DNA of 64,000 nt from Daucus carota subsp. sativus (GCF_001625215.2 NC_030384.2:31608527-31672526), one strand, 5' to 3'; counted from the stretch's first letter, positions 1 to 12,119 are shown. The notes: generated by a model not told the origin, from the letters alone. Made by a program: numbers and translations.

Positions 1-3000
1 CTTTATTTTCTTTCATCTTTTAAAACTTAATTTTAAAATTTATTTTCTTTATAATTTAAACTTAGTTTAAATAATCAAGTGTCCCGTAACCTTTTTAATT
101 ATTCTACACCAAGACAAATCAGATTGACATTTAGTTGAGACAGATCAGGCTGACAGATTACAAGACAAACACCGGGATTTCAAATACCAGATTCTCAGAA
201 CCGGTAATGGAAGTACATTGATGACCCAATCCAATTGATTACTCAAAGGATTATTAGAAGCAGTTTTCTATGTTCGACAAAGCTGATTGTGATTCGAAGA
301 AGATTCTATTGAAGACTAATTTGGTACTACTAAGAGTGGATTTTGAAGAAGGCACTTCAGGCCTTGATCTGAGTAATTACTCCGACTTGATTATCAGATC
401 ACCAGATCAGGATGGAAATTTGCTACATCTGCAGTGAAGCATCTTTCCAGGGCTCGGAATGTCAACTTTGAATGGCACCACTGGTAGTAGGAAAAGAGAA
501 GTTTTTACGGACGAATCTTCAAGGGATTTCAATCTAACTCAGTGATTCAGGGATATACAATTACCTAGTGAATTGTATCAATGCTAAATCCATCCAGAAT
601 CAACTGAACAAAAGACAGAGAACTGTGGAGGTTTAAGGATATAATTATTGAGTTACTACCGCACCAAATCAGTTTCGTGCATTTATGTCAGAACCTTAGG
701 ATTGAACAGAAGAGTTTGTAACTACTGAATTTGAGGAAGCTCACGTCGACGAAAGTTAACACTTTTGAAGAATGTGAGGACAGAACTTCAAGGATTAGCA
801 TAACATTGTCTGAGAGGTTTAGTCATGTCAGATTCAGATGGAATCCATTGGTTTCAAGTGGAGACTCTTCAGGGTTCAATTCAACAGGCTGTTTGAAAAC
901 TGAGTTGGTCAGCGCACACAATATTTTTGGTATCTTTAGCAAAAGAGGGTTGCTATATATATTTGAAGCCTCGACAAACAAGGATGATAGGGCTTGTCTG
1001 AAATTCAAGTGGATGTTTTGAAAGAAACATCACAACAAGTTCTTATGCTATTTTAGGAAAGGTGTGAGATGGATCAATTGCTAATGAGAAGGATGATTAT
1101 GGTTATCTGGCTATCCTAGCATTCTCTGAAGATGACTCAACTCGCACATCTCAGGTATGAATTCTTTCTAACTATGCAATACATATTCCTTTATATTCAA
1201 AGCATGTTATAAATCTCTGAGTAGAATTGTTTAACACACAAGTACAAGCATGATAGCATCACAGTAGAAAATGTTAAACTGGTATGCTAGATGACTGTTC
1301 TAGTTACTAGGCTTGATGATAATCTTGTGCATGTGTCTTTAGCAGATTCTTAACATGTGTATGAATATTTAGGATTTGATTATTTGCTATGGTGAGATTA
1401 GAAGCTTTCCTTTGGAAAACAACTCTTAGTTTTAGGGGTTATGATCCTAGCATATATAACTTTGTTAAAACATTTACTTTCAGATTCCCTAGTACAATTA
1501 GATTTGCTTATCTAATCTGAATTGTTTGTTAAGGAATTTATTTGTTCTATGATGGAATGTCTACCTTGTGTCAGTAGAACTTTTAGAACTTCATGTTAGA
1601 TCTAAAACTGACTTAGGTAATAGAGATAGTATAATGCCATATAACAATAGAGTGGGATTAGTATGAATTGATAATGTGATTATTGATTTGTCTATGATCA
1701 TTATGCTTTTAGGAGATTATTGAATATCTGTAATTCTACTTGCTACCTGTTGCACTTGTGTTAATTGGTTTAAGTAGAGAGTACTGAATCTTCTGAATTG
1801 CATAACTGCCTGTCTTGCTCTTGTCTTATCTTTGATTGTTTGCCATGTGTATTCAACATCATGTCTGCTTATTTTCATGTCATGAATGCATGTCTTTGTA
1901 CTTGCATTGATTTTAGAAAAGCATGTTTGAGAATCACATTAGGGCAATGTCTAGATAAGAATTAGCATGTTAAGGTTGCTTTTGTTGTTACCATTGTTAA
2001 AGAAAAATCTCTAATCCATCCGGACCCAGTTATGATTGGGGACCATAGAACTCTTTCCATTTGTGATTGCAGGTTACATATGTTCCATATGATTTTTGGT
2101 GCACTCTGTTTGCTGAGTAGCTGAAATCATATATTCACCAAAAGTAACCTATTAGCAAATGTGATCATGTGAGCAGTTCCGTCAATAATCTTTGAAAGAT
2201 GACAACAAAGATTCTCTTACGGGACATGCCTGTTTTCCTGGAATGTCATCATGGAAGCATATCTTTCTTGCAAGGAGTCAAAACACACATTCCTAGTATC
2301 AGACGGTTCTCTGACAAAGGACATTATGTCAGTTCATGGAATAGTGTTTTATCTTAAATCAGGAAGGATGTGAATTTGCTCGTGGCTAATATGGAACTTC
2401 AACTGAAGATGGAGTGAGCTGTTTTGATAGTGAAGCCTCATCAGATGAGTATTAGCTATGGCACTTGAAGCTCTCAAACTTGTATGTCAAAACAAGTAGC
2501 TCTTTTTATTAGTAAGAAGAGAATTGATGAGAGGACTACCTCATCTGGAATTCAATATGGATGAAGATTATGAGGTATGTCAATAGGGAAGTCGAAGGAG
2601 CATCGCACAGAAGCAAAGATATGACTAACATTACTGAGCCGCTTCAGATGATACGTATGGATTTCTACGGATCAGCTAATGTCATGTCTGCAAACAAAGC
2701 TAGATATCTTTTTGCGATGATCATTGACTGCTCTAGATTCTTTCGTGTTGTTCATATGTGTTCGAAGGACAAGACGTCACAAATGAAGGTTGATCAAGAT
2801 GAACCCTGATCATTGATAAATCCAGAAAGACACCATTCTTGGCAGTGGCCAATCAGAAGCAAACACTAACTCTTGGTATGTGTTTGGAGGAAAATGCCTA
2901 TTTGCAAGTCTTGCATTTGAAGCTCAAAGAATATTTTCCTCAGCTACTCAATGGAGTCTACAGTCTACAGGGTGATTGTGATTAATCAACAGAAGGTGAT

Positions 3001-6000
3001 TGTAAGTCTGGACAGGACATTGAACGACACTTTGCTCCAAGCTGTTAAAGGTGATATTATTGGTTTAATAATGATTCAGATCCAAGCAGAATCTCTTTGC
3101 AAGGATAAGGATTATTAAAGAAATCCCAGCAACAGCTTAGGGGGAGCATTTGGTGGATCTACTAGTCAAACTCAACACCACACAAGATGAACAGGACATA
3201 TAAAGAACGTATCTGCTTAGACAAAGGGTTTGGAGTCAATATCATTCCTGGGTTCTAGTTCTTAAATGTTCCTAACGGTGAAGTGAAGACTGGGAGAGCT
3301 ATTGTGAAAGGATGTTATTTCTTTGAGTTTCAATCTGAAGTGAAACTTGAGGAAGATTCAGAAGCTCTTAAATGGATCCAGATTGAGTGATTGCACAGCA
3401 AGATGATCTTAATCAGTTTGAAAGCAGATTGTGCGGATTCTAATACCTGACCTAATGACAATTCATTACTTAGTACTTGTCGGGTATTTAGATTCCAACT
3501 GGATGTTTTTGGCTCTGTTACGAGGGACAAGCCAATTTGGTTGCTTAGAGTTACTTCAAAAGAGAATATTATGAAGATGATGGAAATAGAATCTTCAAGT
3601 TCAGGACTCTACATCTTAGAGGACTCAACGACCTTCATGATTGAACTAAAGCACCATTGACGAGACTCGGGTTCAGGATATTACAGTGAGCTAGAAGATG
3701 AAGCTTCATACAACATTTCAAGGACTTTGCAGTTGCAGATCCAACGGAATTTATATATCTCTTTCTTCATCAGCTCTCATTGAGTTGCTATCCAACACCG
3801 GATGATCGTCACAGACATGGTATGACTTCTGACTAGCATATTATTTTAAATATCTGTTTGCTAGAGTCATATTTGGTATTCAAATCATTACCTCTCATGA
3901 TACATGGCACACACAATACAACAATATGTGTTGTGATACCATGATTATATTATATGTGGACTAACGTCACTTGTGCAAGATAATTGCTAAGTGAATGCAG
4001 ATTAGTGATATGATGAGTTTTTTGCAAAGTTGCAATTCTTTATGGTCTACTAGTTAGCCTAAAGAATGATGGCAATAAAAAGAAGTCAAGGATCTTTTGA
4101 ATATGCGCATTTTGGAAGATTCTAGACCTGCCAAGACTTATGCCAACAACCACTGGACTTAATCAGTACAAGAAAGGTACATCAACTGAAATGTCAAGTC
4201 TCAGAGGTATTCAACTTATCACTTTACTTAACTGCAAGTGGATCACATGATATATTTTCTATAAGGTATTACTTCTTTCATGAGCATGTCTATCGTATTT
4301 CTTGAATGAATTCATGAGTATTAAATTGTCTATACATAGGACTTGTGAATTTATTTAAAATCCAGTACCTCGTGCTTTTTGCTATTATATATGATTGCCA
4401 TGTTTATTGATTTGCATGCTTAGATGGTGATTATATGTTTTAGCATGAGTATTTGTTATTTCAAATTATTTAAATTGTGTTGCATGACAATTAAGTGACT
4501 TATTTGTTCATGATTTAAATGATTAGAGATGACATGAAGCATGACTTAATTATGTTATTTTTCTTGATCTATACCTCTTCAACAATTGGTATCTAGTAGA
4601 GAACTTTGTCATAATCTAGTCGTGATATATCTGTATTTGTGAACATACTTAGGATTATTTTCTAGGTTGAATTCATTTTTATAGGTATAAAATCTGATGC
4701 ATGACTTATTTGTTTCTAGACTTGTGACTTGTATCAGTAATTGGTATGTGGTTAGAATCTAGTTAGAATTTAGTCATGATATACTAGTATTTGTGGAGTT
4801 ACTTAGATTCTCTCTAGGCTGAATCCATTTATATTAGTGTATATACTTGAAGCATAACTATTTGTGTTGGATATTTGATGATTCATTAATTGATATTTCA
4901 TTTCATGTCTAACTGCATATAGTTGTGATACTTTTAGTGTTAGTGATATTTTTGCATGCTTATATGTAGATCACTAATATTAATTGTTAATATTTTCTGC
5001 GAGGAGTTGTGTGAGTTTACTTGTACTCAATGCTTACATGTATAAGACTTGTGAACTTTTCTTCAACTTTCCCTCGGGCTTGCGTATATCTTTGTATGAT
5101 TGTCATGATTTTAGTTGTTATATGATGATCTGATAATTATATGATATAGCGTAGGTAATTATTATTTTATCTTAGTTAAATTGTGATCCATGACAATTAT
5201 ATGCTTATTTGTTTCATGATTGACTTTGATAGAATAATAGATGCATGATTAATTCACATTTTGAATTATTTAATTGGTATCTCTCTTTGATGCTTTATTG
5301 ATGTTTTATTTGTGAATTGATTGTGATATATTGGCACTGGTGAAATATTGTTGCATATTTCTTAAAACCACTAGGGCTAATATATTTTAGGTGTTTAATA
5401 TTCTGAGTACAAGGGAGACAACATAATCTTTATTCAGTCTCATATTTATGTTCTAGAGTGGTGAGTTTCTTTAAAGAAATTTTCATATCAATTGATTTCA
5501 ACAATTGGTATCCACTACTCTATATCATAAAATTTCTTAGAATATTTTGCATCTATACATGTAGCGTCATAGGACGATACATTGATTATCTTGTATTTGT
5601 GTACTTGGTGATCTTTGTCACTTGTAGCGTCTGTTTTGACGATGTGCTAGTATGAGGCCTTTTCACTAATTATTGTGGTGAGTGCTTTATACACTGTAGC
5701 GCATAAATTTTCTTTTTCCCTTTTTAAATTGTAGTGAGAAACAGGAGTCTGTGTCTTTTTCAAAGACAAGTTCATTTAAACCTTTTATGCATAGATTCAG
5801 ACTCTCGTACTCAAACAAGTTTTTAATGGAAAACTTTGATTCTTTCATCGGTTGTGATTGTCATTCTTTATGAAAATCAATTTACAGTCACAACTGATTC
5901 ATTTTTCCTCAAAAGATTAAATGCAATTGCTTTCATTCAAAATCATAGATTTTCTAAAATGCATTTATATCTCTTTCTGTTCTTTGGAACTTAATCAGCC

Positions 6001-7798
6001 TCTTGGCTTTCCTAGATAGTCATAAGGTTGAAAAACCAACAATCTTTATCCCAGACTACAAAACCAAATTCAGAACACATCCCAACTTTCCCCATGGAGT
6101 AATAAGGAACTTATTAGACTAGAGGTCAATGAGGGAGAAACTGTACTTGTTGCAGCAAATAAGGATGTGAGGGATAGTGTACCCACAGCTCTACCTCTCA
6201 AGAAGAGAAGGTGTTTTCAAACCTGAGGTAACTGTTGCTCATCTGTATTCTCTCAAAAGAATATAGAGCTGAAAAGGCAATAAAACAGTCTCTGGAATCA
6301 TTCTCTCAACAGGATGAGTCCATTGAAATTCGCTCGTCAGCCAGAGCATCTTGTATTGAGTCAAGCACATTATCAGTAATCACTCTGATAAAGAGCCTAC
6401 ACAGAAAATCTTTTGGACACAATACAAGAGAGTGCACAGTAAGGTTAAAGGTTTTGTTCTAGAAGCAACTTCTTCATTTACCATTTCACGGTAGATAAGA
6501 TGGTTGATGCCTTTACAGGTGTATGGAGGAAACGAGGATCTCAATTGCCAAATCTTCAGGATTCTCGTCTCCCTCCCCAGATAAGAACAGATCTGGATCC
6601 AATCGGAATGGATTTCCTATTTATAGGAGATCGGCAACTCTCTGACTATGAGTCAATTTATTGATGAGTCAGTTGAGGATCGGGGATTTACGAAACCCCA
6701 TTGCACCGCCAGTGACCTCTCTTGAAGGGGCTATGGTGATTTTCTCATGCAGGTACAGAAGACCATACTTTGAGTGCTGAGAGAAACACTGTGAGCCAAA
6801 CACTGAGAGTTAAACACTTGGTGAGATTCTGAGAAGGACCAGTGAGATATCAGAATGAGAAATATGTGAGCATGAGTGAGTGCAAACACATAGGATATTG
6901 AGAAGAGTGAAACACTTGTGAGGTACATATAATAATAATTGGTATTGAAAGCTCACAAGTTGTTGAAAGAATTGACGGAAGCAACTACGGTTCATTCCAT
7001 TTCACGTTGTGAACCTATGGTTGATGATTCTCTTGAATCAAGTGTCTTCACAGACATTGAGGAGGACTTAGGCCTTTGCCATAATTAAGCCTTTGTCTAA
7101 CCTCCCAGAGCAAACAACTCTGGATCCTTAATTGGATAAGCCACTTAGTGGTTGGCAACTTGTGGACCATGATTCGGATTTATCTGATGCGTCTACAGGG
7201 ACTGGGAATTACGAACTCCCATTGCACCACCGGTGACCCCCTTTAAGGGTGGCTAAGGTGATTTTATTGCAGGTACTCAGCATTTTGGAAGCTTAGTATT
7301 TGTGTGGAGGGATACACTTACAGAACTCGTGAGTGACACCCTTACCCAGAAACCGAGAGAAAATTGAGTGTCGAGTGATACACCTGCAGAACATTTAGTG
7401 AGATAACCACTGATTACCAAATTTATACCTAAAGGCAAAGTGGATACTTTCACTGAAATGTTCGACTGACTGCCGTTGGAGCCATGTTGAAGATGTTATC
7501 GAAACCTTACCAGGGATCTAACAATTGGTATTGCGACCTAACAATATCGGGAAGCTTTAGCATTTGGTAACACCAAAGGGACACGATTGTCAGATTTTAC
7601 TCATTACTTTTCCGTTTGGAACCTATTCTTTCAGCATAGGGACCAACCCAATCAAAGTAAACCCTTCTTCTGAACTCTTTCTTCGACCCCAGCTTTAGCG
7701 TTGTGTAGTTCTCTATGGGGAGATTATCTTTTGGTACAGGAAGTATTGTACACATTCCTTGACCATATTTGATACCACATATCCTCGGAGGATTCCAC

Positions 7799-7985
7799 AA
7801 CTAAGGGGGAGAATATATTTAGGGGGAGAATATATGAAAGGGGGAAGAAAAAGTAAGTTAGCTTTCTTCTGTTGTCTACAACTAAGGGGGAGTAAACTAC
7901 TCTTTAGCTGTGTAATACGGAGGAGGAGATTCATCTTTCAACTAAGGAGGAGGATTCATCTTTCATCTAAGGGGAGATAGCTACT
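7799..7985 (+). repeat. Repeated polypurine tracts before the LTR
   Basis: Five or more versions of ACTAAGGGGGAG / CTAAGGAGGAGG occur within 190 bp, about 0.6 kb before the LTR. Multiplied purine tracts upstream of the 3' LTR are known from Sirevirus-type Copia elements. The assignment to that lineage is inferred. Confidence 0.55.
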
Positions 7986-8506
7986 TATCACCAAGGGGTA
8001 CTTGATCAAGGTAATGGGAGGAGAAGTAATAAAAACTCATGTACACCTCACCACTGTATTGCATTCTTATTCAGGTGGTACGTGGTATGATTCCTAGGAA
8101 GTAGTGGTATTAGTTCACCACTATCTCTAACAGAGGGAGAAGCATAAGCAAAGACTTGTTTCTTTACTTTTGAGGGATCACGGTGATACATTTATTCTTC
8201 AGTAAGTGGTAGACAGGAACTTATTCATCACCACTGAAGAATTTAAAGAAGCTGCTGATTGTTCTTTGCATAATGGAATGTTTTGAATTCTCTTCAAGAC
8301 AAACTATGAGGATGATCTGGCAGGTAAGCAAGAACCAGAGAAATAAAGGTGATATGCACATTTGTTATTTCTATTCATGAAATCTGGAAATGTATTATAT
8401 GATCCAGAAACTTTGTAGCATTATTTACTAGTCCAGGATTTTACTTTTTCTAGTGTTAGTTGAGTTATCCTCCAGAGGATTTGCTTGTTATGATTAACAA
8501 ACAAAT

Positions 8507-8515
8507 AGGGGGAGA
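8507..8515 (+). other. Polypurine tract adjoining the LTR
   Basis: AGGGGGAGA lies one base before the LTR start (TG at 8517). This is the expected plus-strand primer site for a plant LTR retroelement and sets the element's orientation. Confidence 0.7.
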
Positions 8516-9214
8516 TTGTAAGTCTAAATGTAAAGACAACCCTATCTGTTACATAGGGATGATAACTCAACAATAGAACAGGACAAGTAAATAACACTAC
8601 GCCTGCACCGGAATCGGAAGATACGAAGACAAAGGTTGAAGAAGCCATCTACAGTCTTGAAGGAATAAGTTCACTGGAAGAAGTTCATTAATATGTTCAT
8701 GCCTCGGTGAAGAATAAGGATTGAAGTATTCAAGATTGTGGAAGCAATGAAGATGTTGTCCAAGTACTCGAAAGATTTCAGTGCAACCCCTGAAGCAAGA
8801 TATTTCTATATATCTTGGTTGGTTATTTATAATCAACAAACTGAAGCATAAACTAACCCGGAATGACTGATCAAGTTTATTATCAAGCAAAGGATTCAAA
8901 GAATTATTTCAGTTCGAGTCGTTCGTGAACCAGACCAGTGCACAGGACGTCAGGACGTACGAAAGTATTCAGTGAATTCGACCAACGAATTAATTGATCA
9001 AGTCAATCGAGCTGCTCCAGGATATATTGCCAAAAGGATCTTATTAATTAGATATATATATATATATATTAATTGTGAATTATTTGAATTTAAATAATTC
9101 AAGTAATTAAGTTAACACAATTATTTATATATATATGTATATTTAATTAGTATACAAAACAAGAAGCAAGATCAAAACATGGAATTTGTCTAAGGCATTT
9201 CACAGGAGCACCCA

Positions 9215-9640
9215 GCGCAAGGTTTGACCAAGAGTCAAAGCGCAAACTTTGACTCAGGTCAACCCCAGCAAAACTCCTTGGTTTTAATTCTAAGTACCAC
9301 ACACTGCATATGATGTACAAGCGCAACTTGGGGCGCAAACTTTGACTGGTCAAAGTTTGCGACTCCAAGTCACAATGACACAGAAAATTCACTTAGAATT
9401 TCTTCTAAGTCACATGTACTGATGTCACAATGGTAAGGCGCAATGTTTGACCAAGAAGGGCGCAAACTTTGACTCCTGCACTCTACTACTTCCTGGCGCA
9501 ACCATTGACCATGTAAGGCGCCATGTTTGACCTCTCAAGTTAGCACAACTTAGAATTTATTCTAAGTATTACAAATCATATACTATGATGAAGTCAAAGC
9601 GCAAGGTTTGACTACCACTGGTCAGTGGCGCAACTTTGGT
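9215..9640 (+). repeat. GCGCAA..TTTGAC motif array in the LTR
   Basis: About ten copies of a 15-base unit, GCGCAANNTTTGACY, occur at 9215, 9240, 9333, 9438, 9460, 9496, 9518 and 9599, with shortened copies at 9321 and 9629. Each full unit contains TTGAC, the W-box core bound by WRKY factors, and inverted copies add more. At 9334-9361 two units face each other as a perfect 13-bp inverted repeat with a 2-base centre. A second motif, CTTAGAATT..TTCTAAG, recurs at about 9391 and 9549. The array lies 100-530 bp upstream of the LTR TATA box, the expected place for an enhancer. Confidence 0.75.
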
Positions 9641-9742
9641 ATGCACTTGGAGTTAGTTTTATTTTTATAAAACGAATCCGTCCAGGACGAACTCAAGTCG
9701 TCCAGGACGAACTCGTTAACCATGGTTAGATTTTGTAAAGCC

Positions 9743-9750
9743 TATAAATA
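9743..9750 (+). promoter_or_regulatory. LTR TATA box
   Basis: TATAAATA sits in a GC-richer context, followed about 30 bases later by a run of ACACAC-rich sequence typical of plant LTR transcript starts. It is the only strong TATA signal in the 3' half of the LTR. Confidence 0.55.
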
Positions 9751-10122
9751 GAGCCTTGTAGTTTCATTTGAAACTAACTACACACTTTGTAAAGTGCACA
9801 CACTACACACATACGAGAGCTTAGATAGAAGATCTGTTTTGATAGGCGTTTGTGTGTAGAGTGTATTGTAGTCTCTGTAGCCAACCTTCGGGTTTGGATT
9901 TGTAGCACCCTTCGAGGTATTTATCAATATACAGATATACCTTGGAAAATATTGTGTGTTGGTTTAATATTTTCATATCCTCAGAAACCGACCCAATAAA
10001 TATCCGGAACACGAAACCCATTACAGGACTGCAATTTATTTATCCGCAAGATTCGAAAGAATTTTAAATTGTAGTGAGTATCGTATTCAACCCCCCCCTT
10101 CTACGATACTTTGGACCTAACA

Positions 10123-10807
10123 GTTTACCAACCACCACATGTATTGGTTTGCAGAAAGGTAGATGAGATATGAAACAATGATGTAAGAAAGTTAGCAACA
10201 GCTACACACAAGAGAACAAGTTGAGGAAAAAGGGAAAAAATTACACTGTGTGATCCTGCGTATATGTATACATAAGGTCTTAAGAATGCACAAATGAGGC
10301 CAGCATCAAAGAAAATAATGAACTATTCCCAGTTTAGAATAAGCAACTTGATACTTGATGAATTCTTTTACCAAATGCACTACATCTATCAAATGTGATG
10401 ATGCCTAGTTATAGTAATATTTAATTTCTGGTGAAAAGGATATGAAAAAAGAGAATACATCACTAAATATAATGCAAATTAAATCTTGCAAAAGTAATGG
10501 GATTTTTGAACCATACCAATTTGCAGGAACAAATTGTTATTAGGCTTCCACCATTTATTGACTTCAGTCTAAAGCAATTTGCGATCCAGAAATTAGCATC
10601 AATGAATGTAGAACTGAATAGGAAGGTGAAGACCATATAACAGATGTCTCTTTGACAATCATGAAGTATTAAAATTTAATAGTGCAGACTGAGATGAGAA
10701 GACAGGGCAAAAATGTATACCTAACAAAAGCCGAAAGTTGGCACTGTATCACATCCCTTCTCCATAGCTATGCGAACAAATCCCCGTCTTGACTTGAGAA
10801 AAGCAAC
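10123..10807 (-). pseudogene. DGAT2-like gene fragment, cut by the LTR element
   Basis: Three minus-strand exon-like blocks match plant acyl-CoA:diacylglycerol acyltransferase 2 in order. 10807-10721 reads VAFLKSRRGFVRIAMEKG followed by a TVPTFGF block. 10568-10517 reads TEVNKWWKPNNNLFLQIG. About 10154-10123 reads KPIHVVVGK, where the retroelement LTR begins. DGAT2 makes triacylglycerol at the ER, and these blocks correspond to its C-terminal half. The junction between the first two blocks reads TAG where the family has a glutamine codon (CAG), so the copy appears inactive. No exons for the N-terminal half are visible up to 11623. It is either a gene truncated by insertion or a fragment captured by the Helitron-like element around it. 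Confidence 0.6.
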
Positions 10808-10867
10808 CTTCAATTGAAAAAAAAAATCGAGTTTCACTGTAAAGAAAAACTATGCCTGCCACGTTGT

Positions 10868-11358
10868 TTCGAGGAACCGTCCATTGTGAAAAAGGTGCCC
10901 CATAAACCCAATTAATATACAAACAAAAAATGAATCTCTTTCTCTAAAACCCAAACCATGACAAAAACCCAACAAAGGAGAGGCAACCCCGAGTTGGGGG
11001 TTTATCAAACCCCTTGAGAAATTGATAAACGCTGGACCTAAATATATCTTGACTCCTTCACCCACTCAAACTCAAGATTTGTAATCAAACAAACAATATA
11101 TTCCTGTTTGTCTCTGATTCAATTCAATTAGCAGTGTGTATATCGATTATCTGAGAAACCATACCTAGTTCCCGGCGAGTAGCATTCCGCAGTCGCTTCA
11201 GCGTCCCGCGCTCCTCCGTAACTTCTTGTTCAGGCACAGCTTCGGTTTGCTACGCTTTTTTGGGAAACCATCCAGTGAAAAGCCGTGTGTGCCGCGTACA
11301 TCCAATTGATATACACAGAGATTCCCTTTTTCCTAGAACCCAATCTAGGAGAGGCAAA
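10868..11358. repeat. Diverged direct duplication in the Helitron-like element
   Basis: A segment at about 10868-10985 reappears at about 11260-11358. Both share AACCGTCCA/AACCATCCA, CCCAATTRATATAC, TCTAGAACCCAA-type sequence and AGGAGAGGCAA in the same order, roughly 390 bp apart. The function is unknown. Confidence 0.6.
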
Positions 11359-11623
11359 TCAATACAAAACACAATCGCAGTAAGAAATCTATAACTCAAG
11401 CTATAACCTAATAACGAGAGAATACTGGAGCCAAATTAAAGAGAAAACAAACGATAAACATAAAAAAAAAACTGGCAGAGCACAGCAAGAAACCGAAAGT
11501 ATTCAGTATAACACGCCGAGGGCATTATAGAAAATCTGTGTAAACTAAGGGTATATATGTAATTTCACGGGCATTTTTTTGGCTCTTTTTGCCCCTAGTC
11601 CCCTTTTAATATATAGAAGTAGA

Positions 11624-12119
11624 TTACCGGCTCACTAATAGAACTGCACATACATCCGTGTTTGGTTCTAATATATAAGTGTTCGTCGAATTTATTTTGG
11701 GCATGTACTTGTGAAAAAAACTGAGAATTGCTTGTAAAAAGATAACCCAAACAATTAAATATAGTTTATTAGGTTAATTTAGGTTTTTCCGAATATTAAA
11801 GACGGATTTTGATCATGTTAAAAATCTAGAAATTTGTTTAACTCTAACCGTTCTTGGTCTCTTTCAAGTGTATCTTCTTTTTTTTATTTTTTTCTGTCAA
11901 AAAAAAAGATGTATCTTTTTTTTTTCTTTTTTTATATTTCACTTTTTTCATTATATCATATTTTCTTTAAGAAGAATTTATCAATTATCATGGTCCAGTA
12001 AAATTTATTTATCAGTCCGTCACTAATCCAGCTTCTGTATTTATGCAATCTACATCAATCATTCCTGCTCTCCAGGCGATTCAATTACAGACTTGATACA
12101 CTTAAGACATGTCCCCTGA
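11624..12119. other. Intergenic, no gene seen
   Basis: AT-rich spacer with long T runs near 11879-11940. The right end is probably the 3' untranslated region of the minus-strand gene starting at 12497. No gene or recognisable repeat was seen. Confidence 0.5.

Larger units (their letters stand above)
1..8516 (+). mobile_element. Decayed Copia-type LTR retroelement, internal region (fossil)
   Basis: The region ends in a purine tract directly before a 1.6-kb LTR, so the element reads on the plus strand and its 5' end lies beyond the left edge of the window. A stretch at about 2561-2809 resembles the integrase core of Ty1/Copia polyproteins (a D-F-Y/G...IIDCSR pattern). No long open frame survives, so the element is clearly broken, with too many breaks to count. 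About 3.8-7.6 kb is AT-rich and repetitive, and repeated purine tracts precede the LTR. That layout recalls Sirevirus-type Copia elements, but the lineage is an inference. The coding part looks old. Age cannot be measured because the partner LTR is outside the window. Confidence 0.7.
8517..10122 (+). repeat. 3' LTR of the Copia-type element
   Basis: The repeat begins TGTAAGTC right after a purine tract and ends CCTAACA, giving the TG...CA ends of a plant LTR, 1606 bp long. It contains a TATA box near 9743, a direct repeat of GTCCAGGACGAACTC (about 9677-9709), and an array of GCGCAA..TTTGAC motifs. The right junction falls inside a DGAT2-like exon, which fixes the end to within a base or two. 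The next five bases, GTTTA, are the expected target-site copy, but the matching copy lies outside the window. Confidence 0.75.
10123..11623 (-). mobile_element. Helitron-like element, 5' end at 11623
   Basis: Read on the minus strand, a boundary at 11623 starts TCTACTTCTATATATTAAAA, then runs GGGGAC... and, after a short AT-rich segment, a stretch with CCGTGAAATTAC. That order is characteristic of plant Helitron 5' ends. The base before it is A on that strand, as expected for insertion between A and T. The interior holds gene-like pieces (DGAT2 blocks, a GC-rich block at about 11165-11260) and two diverged copies of a 100-bp segment. The 3' hairpin/CTRR end was not found; if the element is whole it lies left of the LTR insertion, outside the window. 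Confidence 0.5.

Noticed and set aside
7597-7980. Overlapping open frames on both strands near 7.6-8.0 kb
   Set aside because: They arise from the repeated purine tracts of the retroelement and show no protein family.
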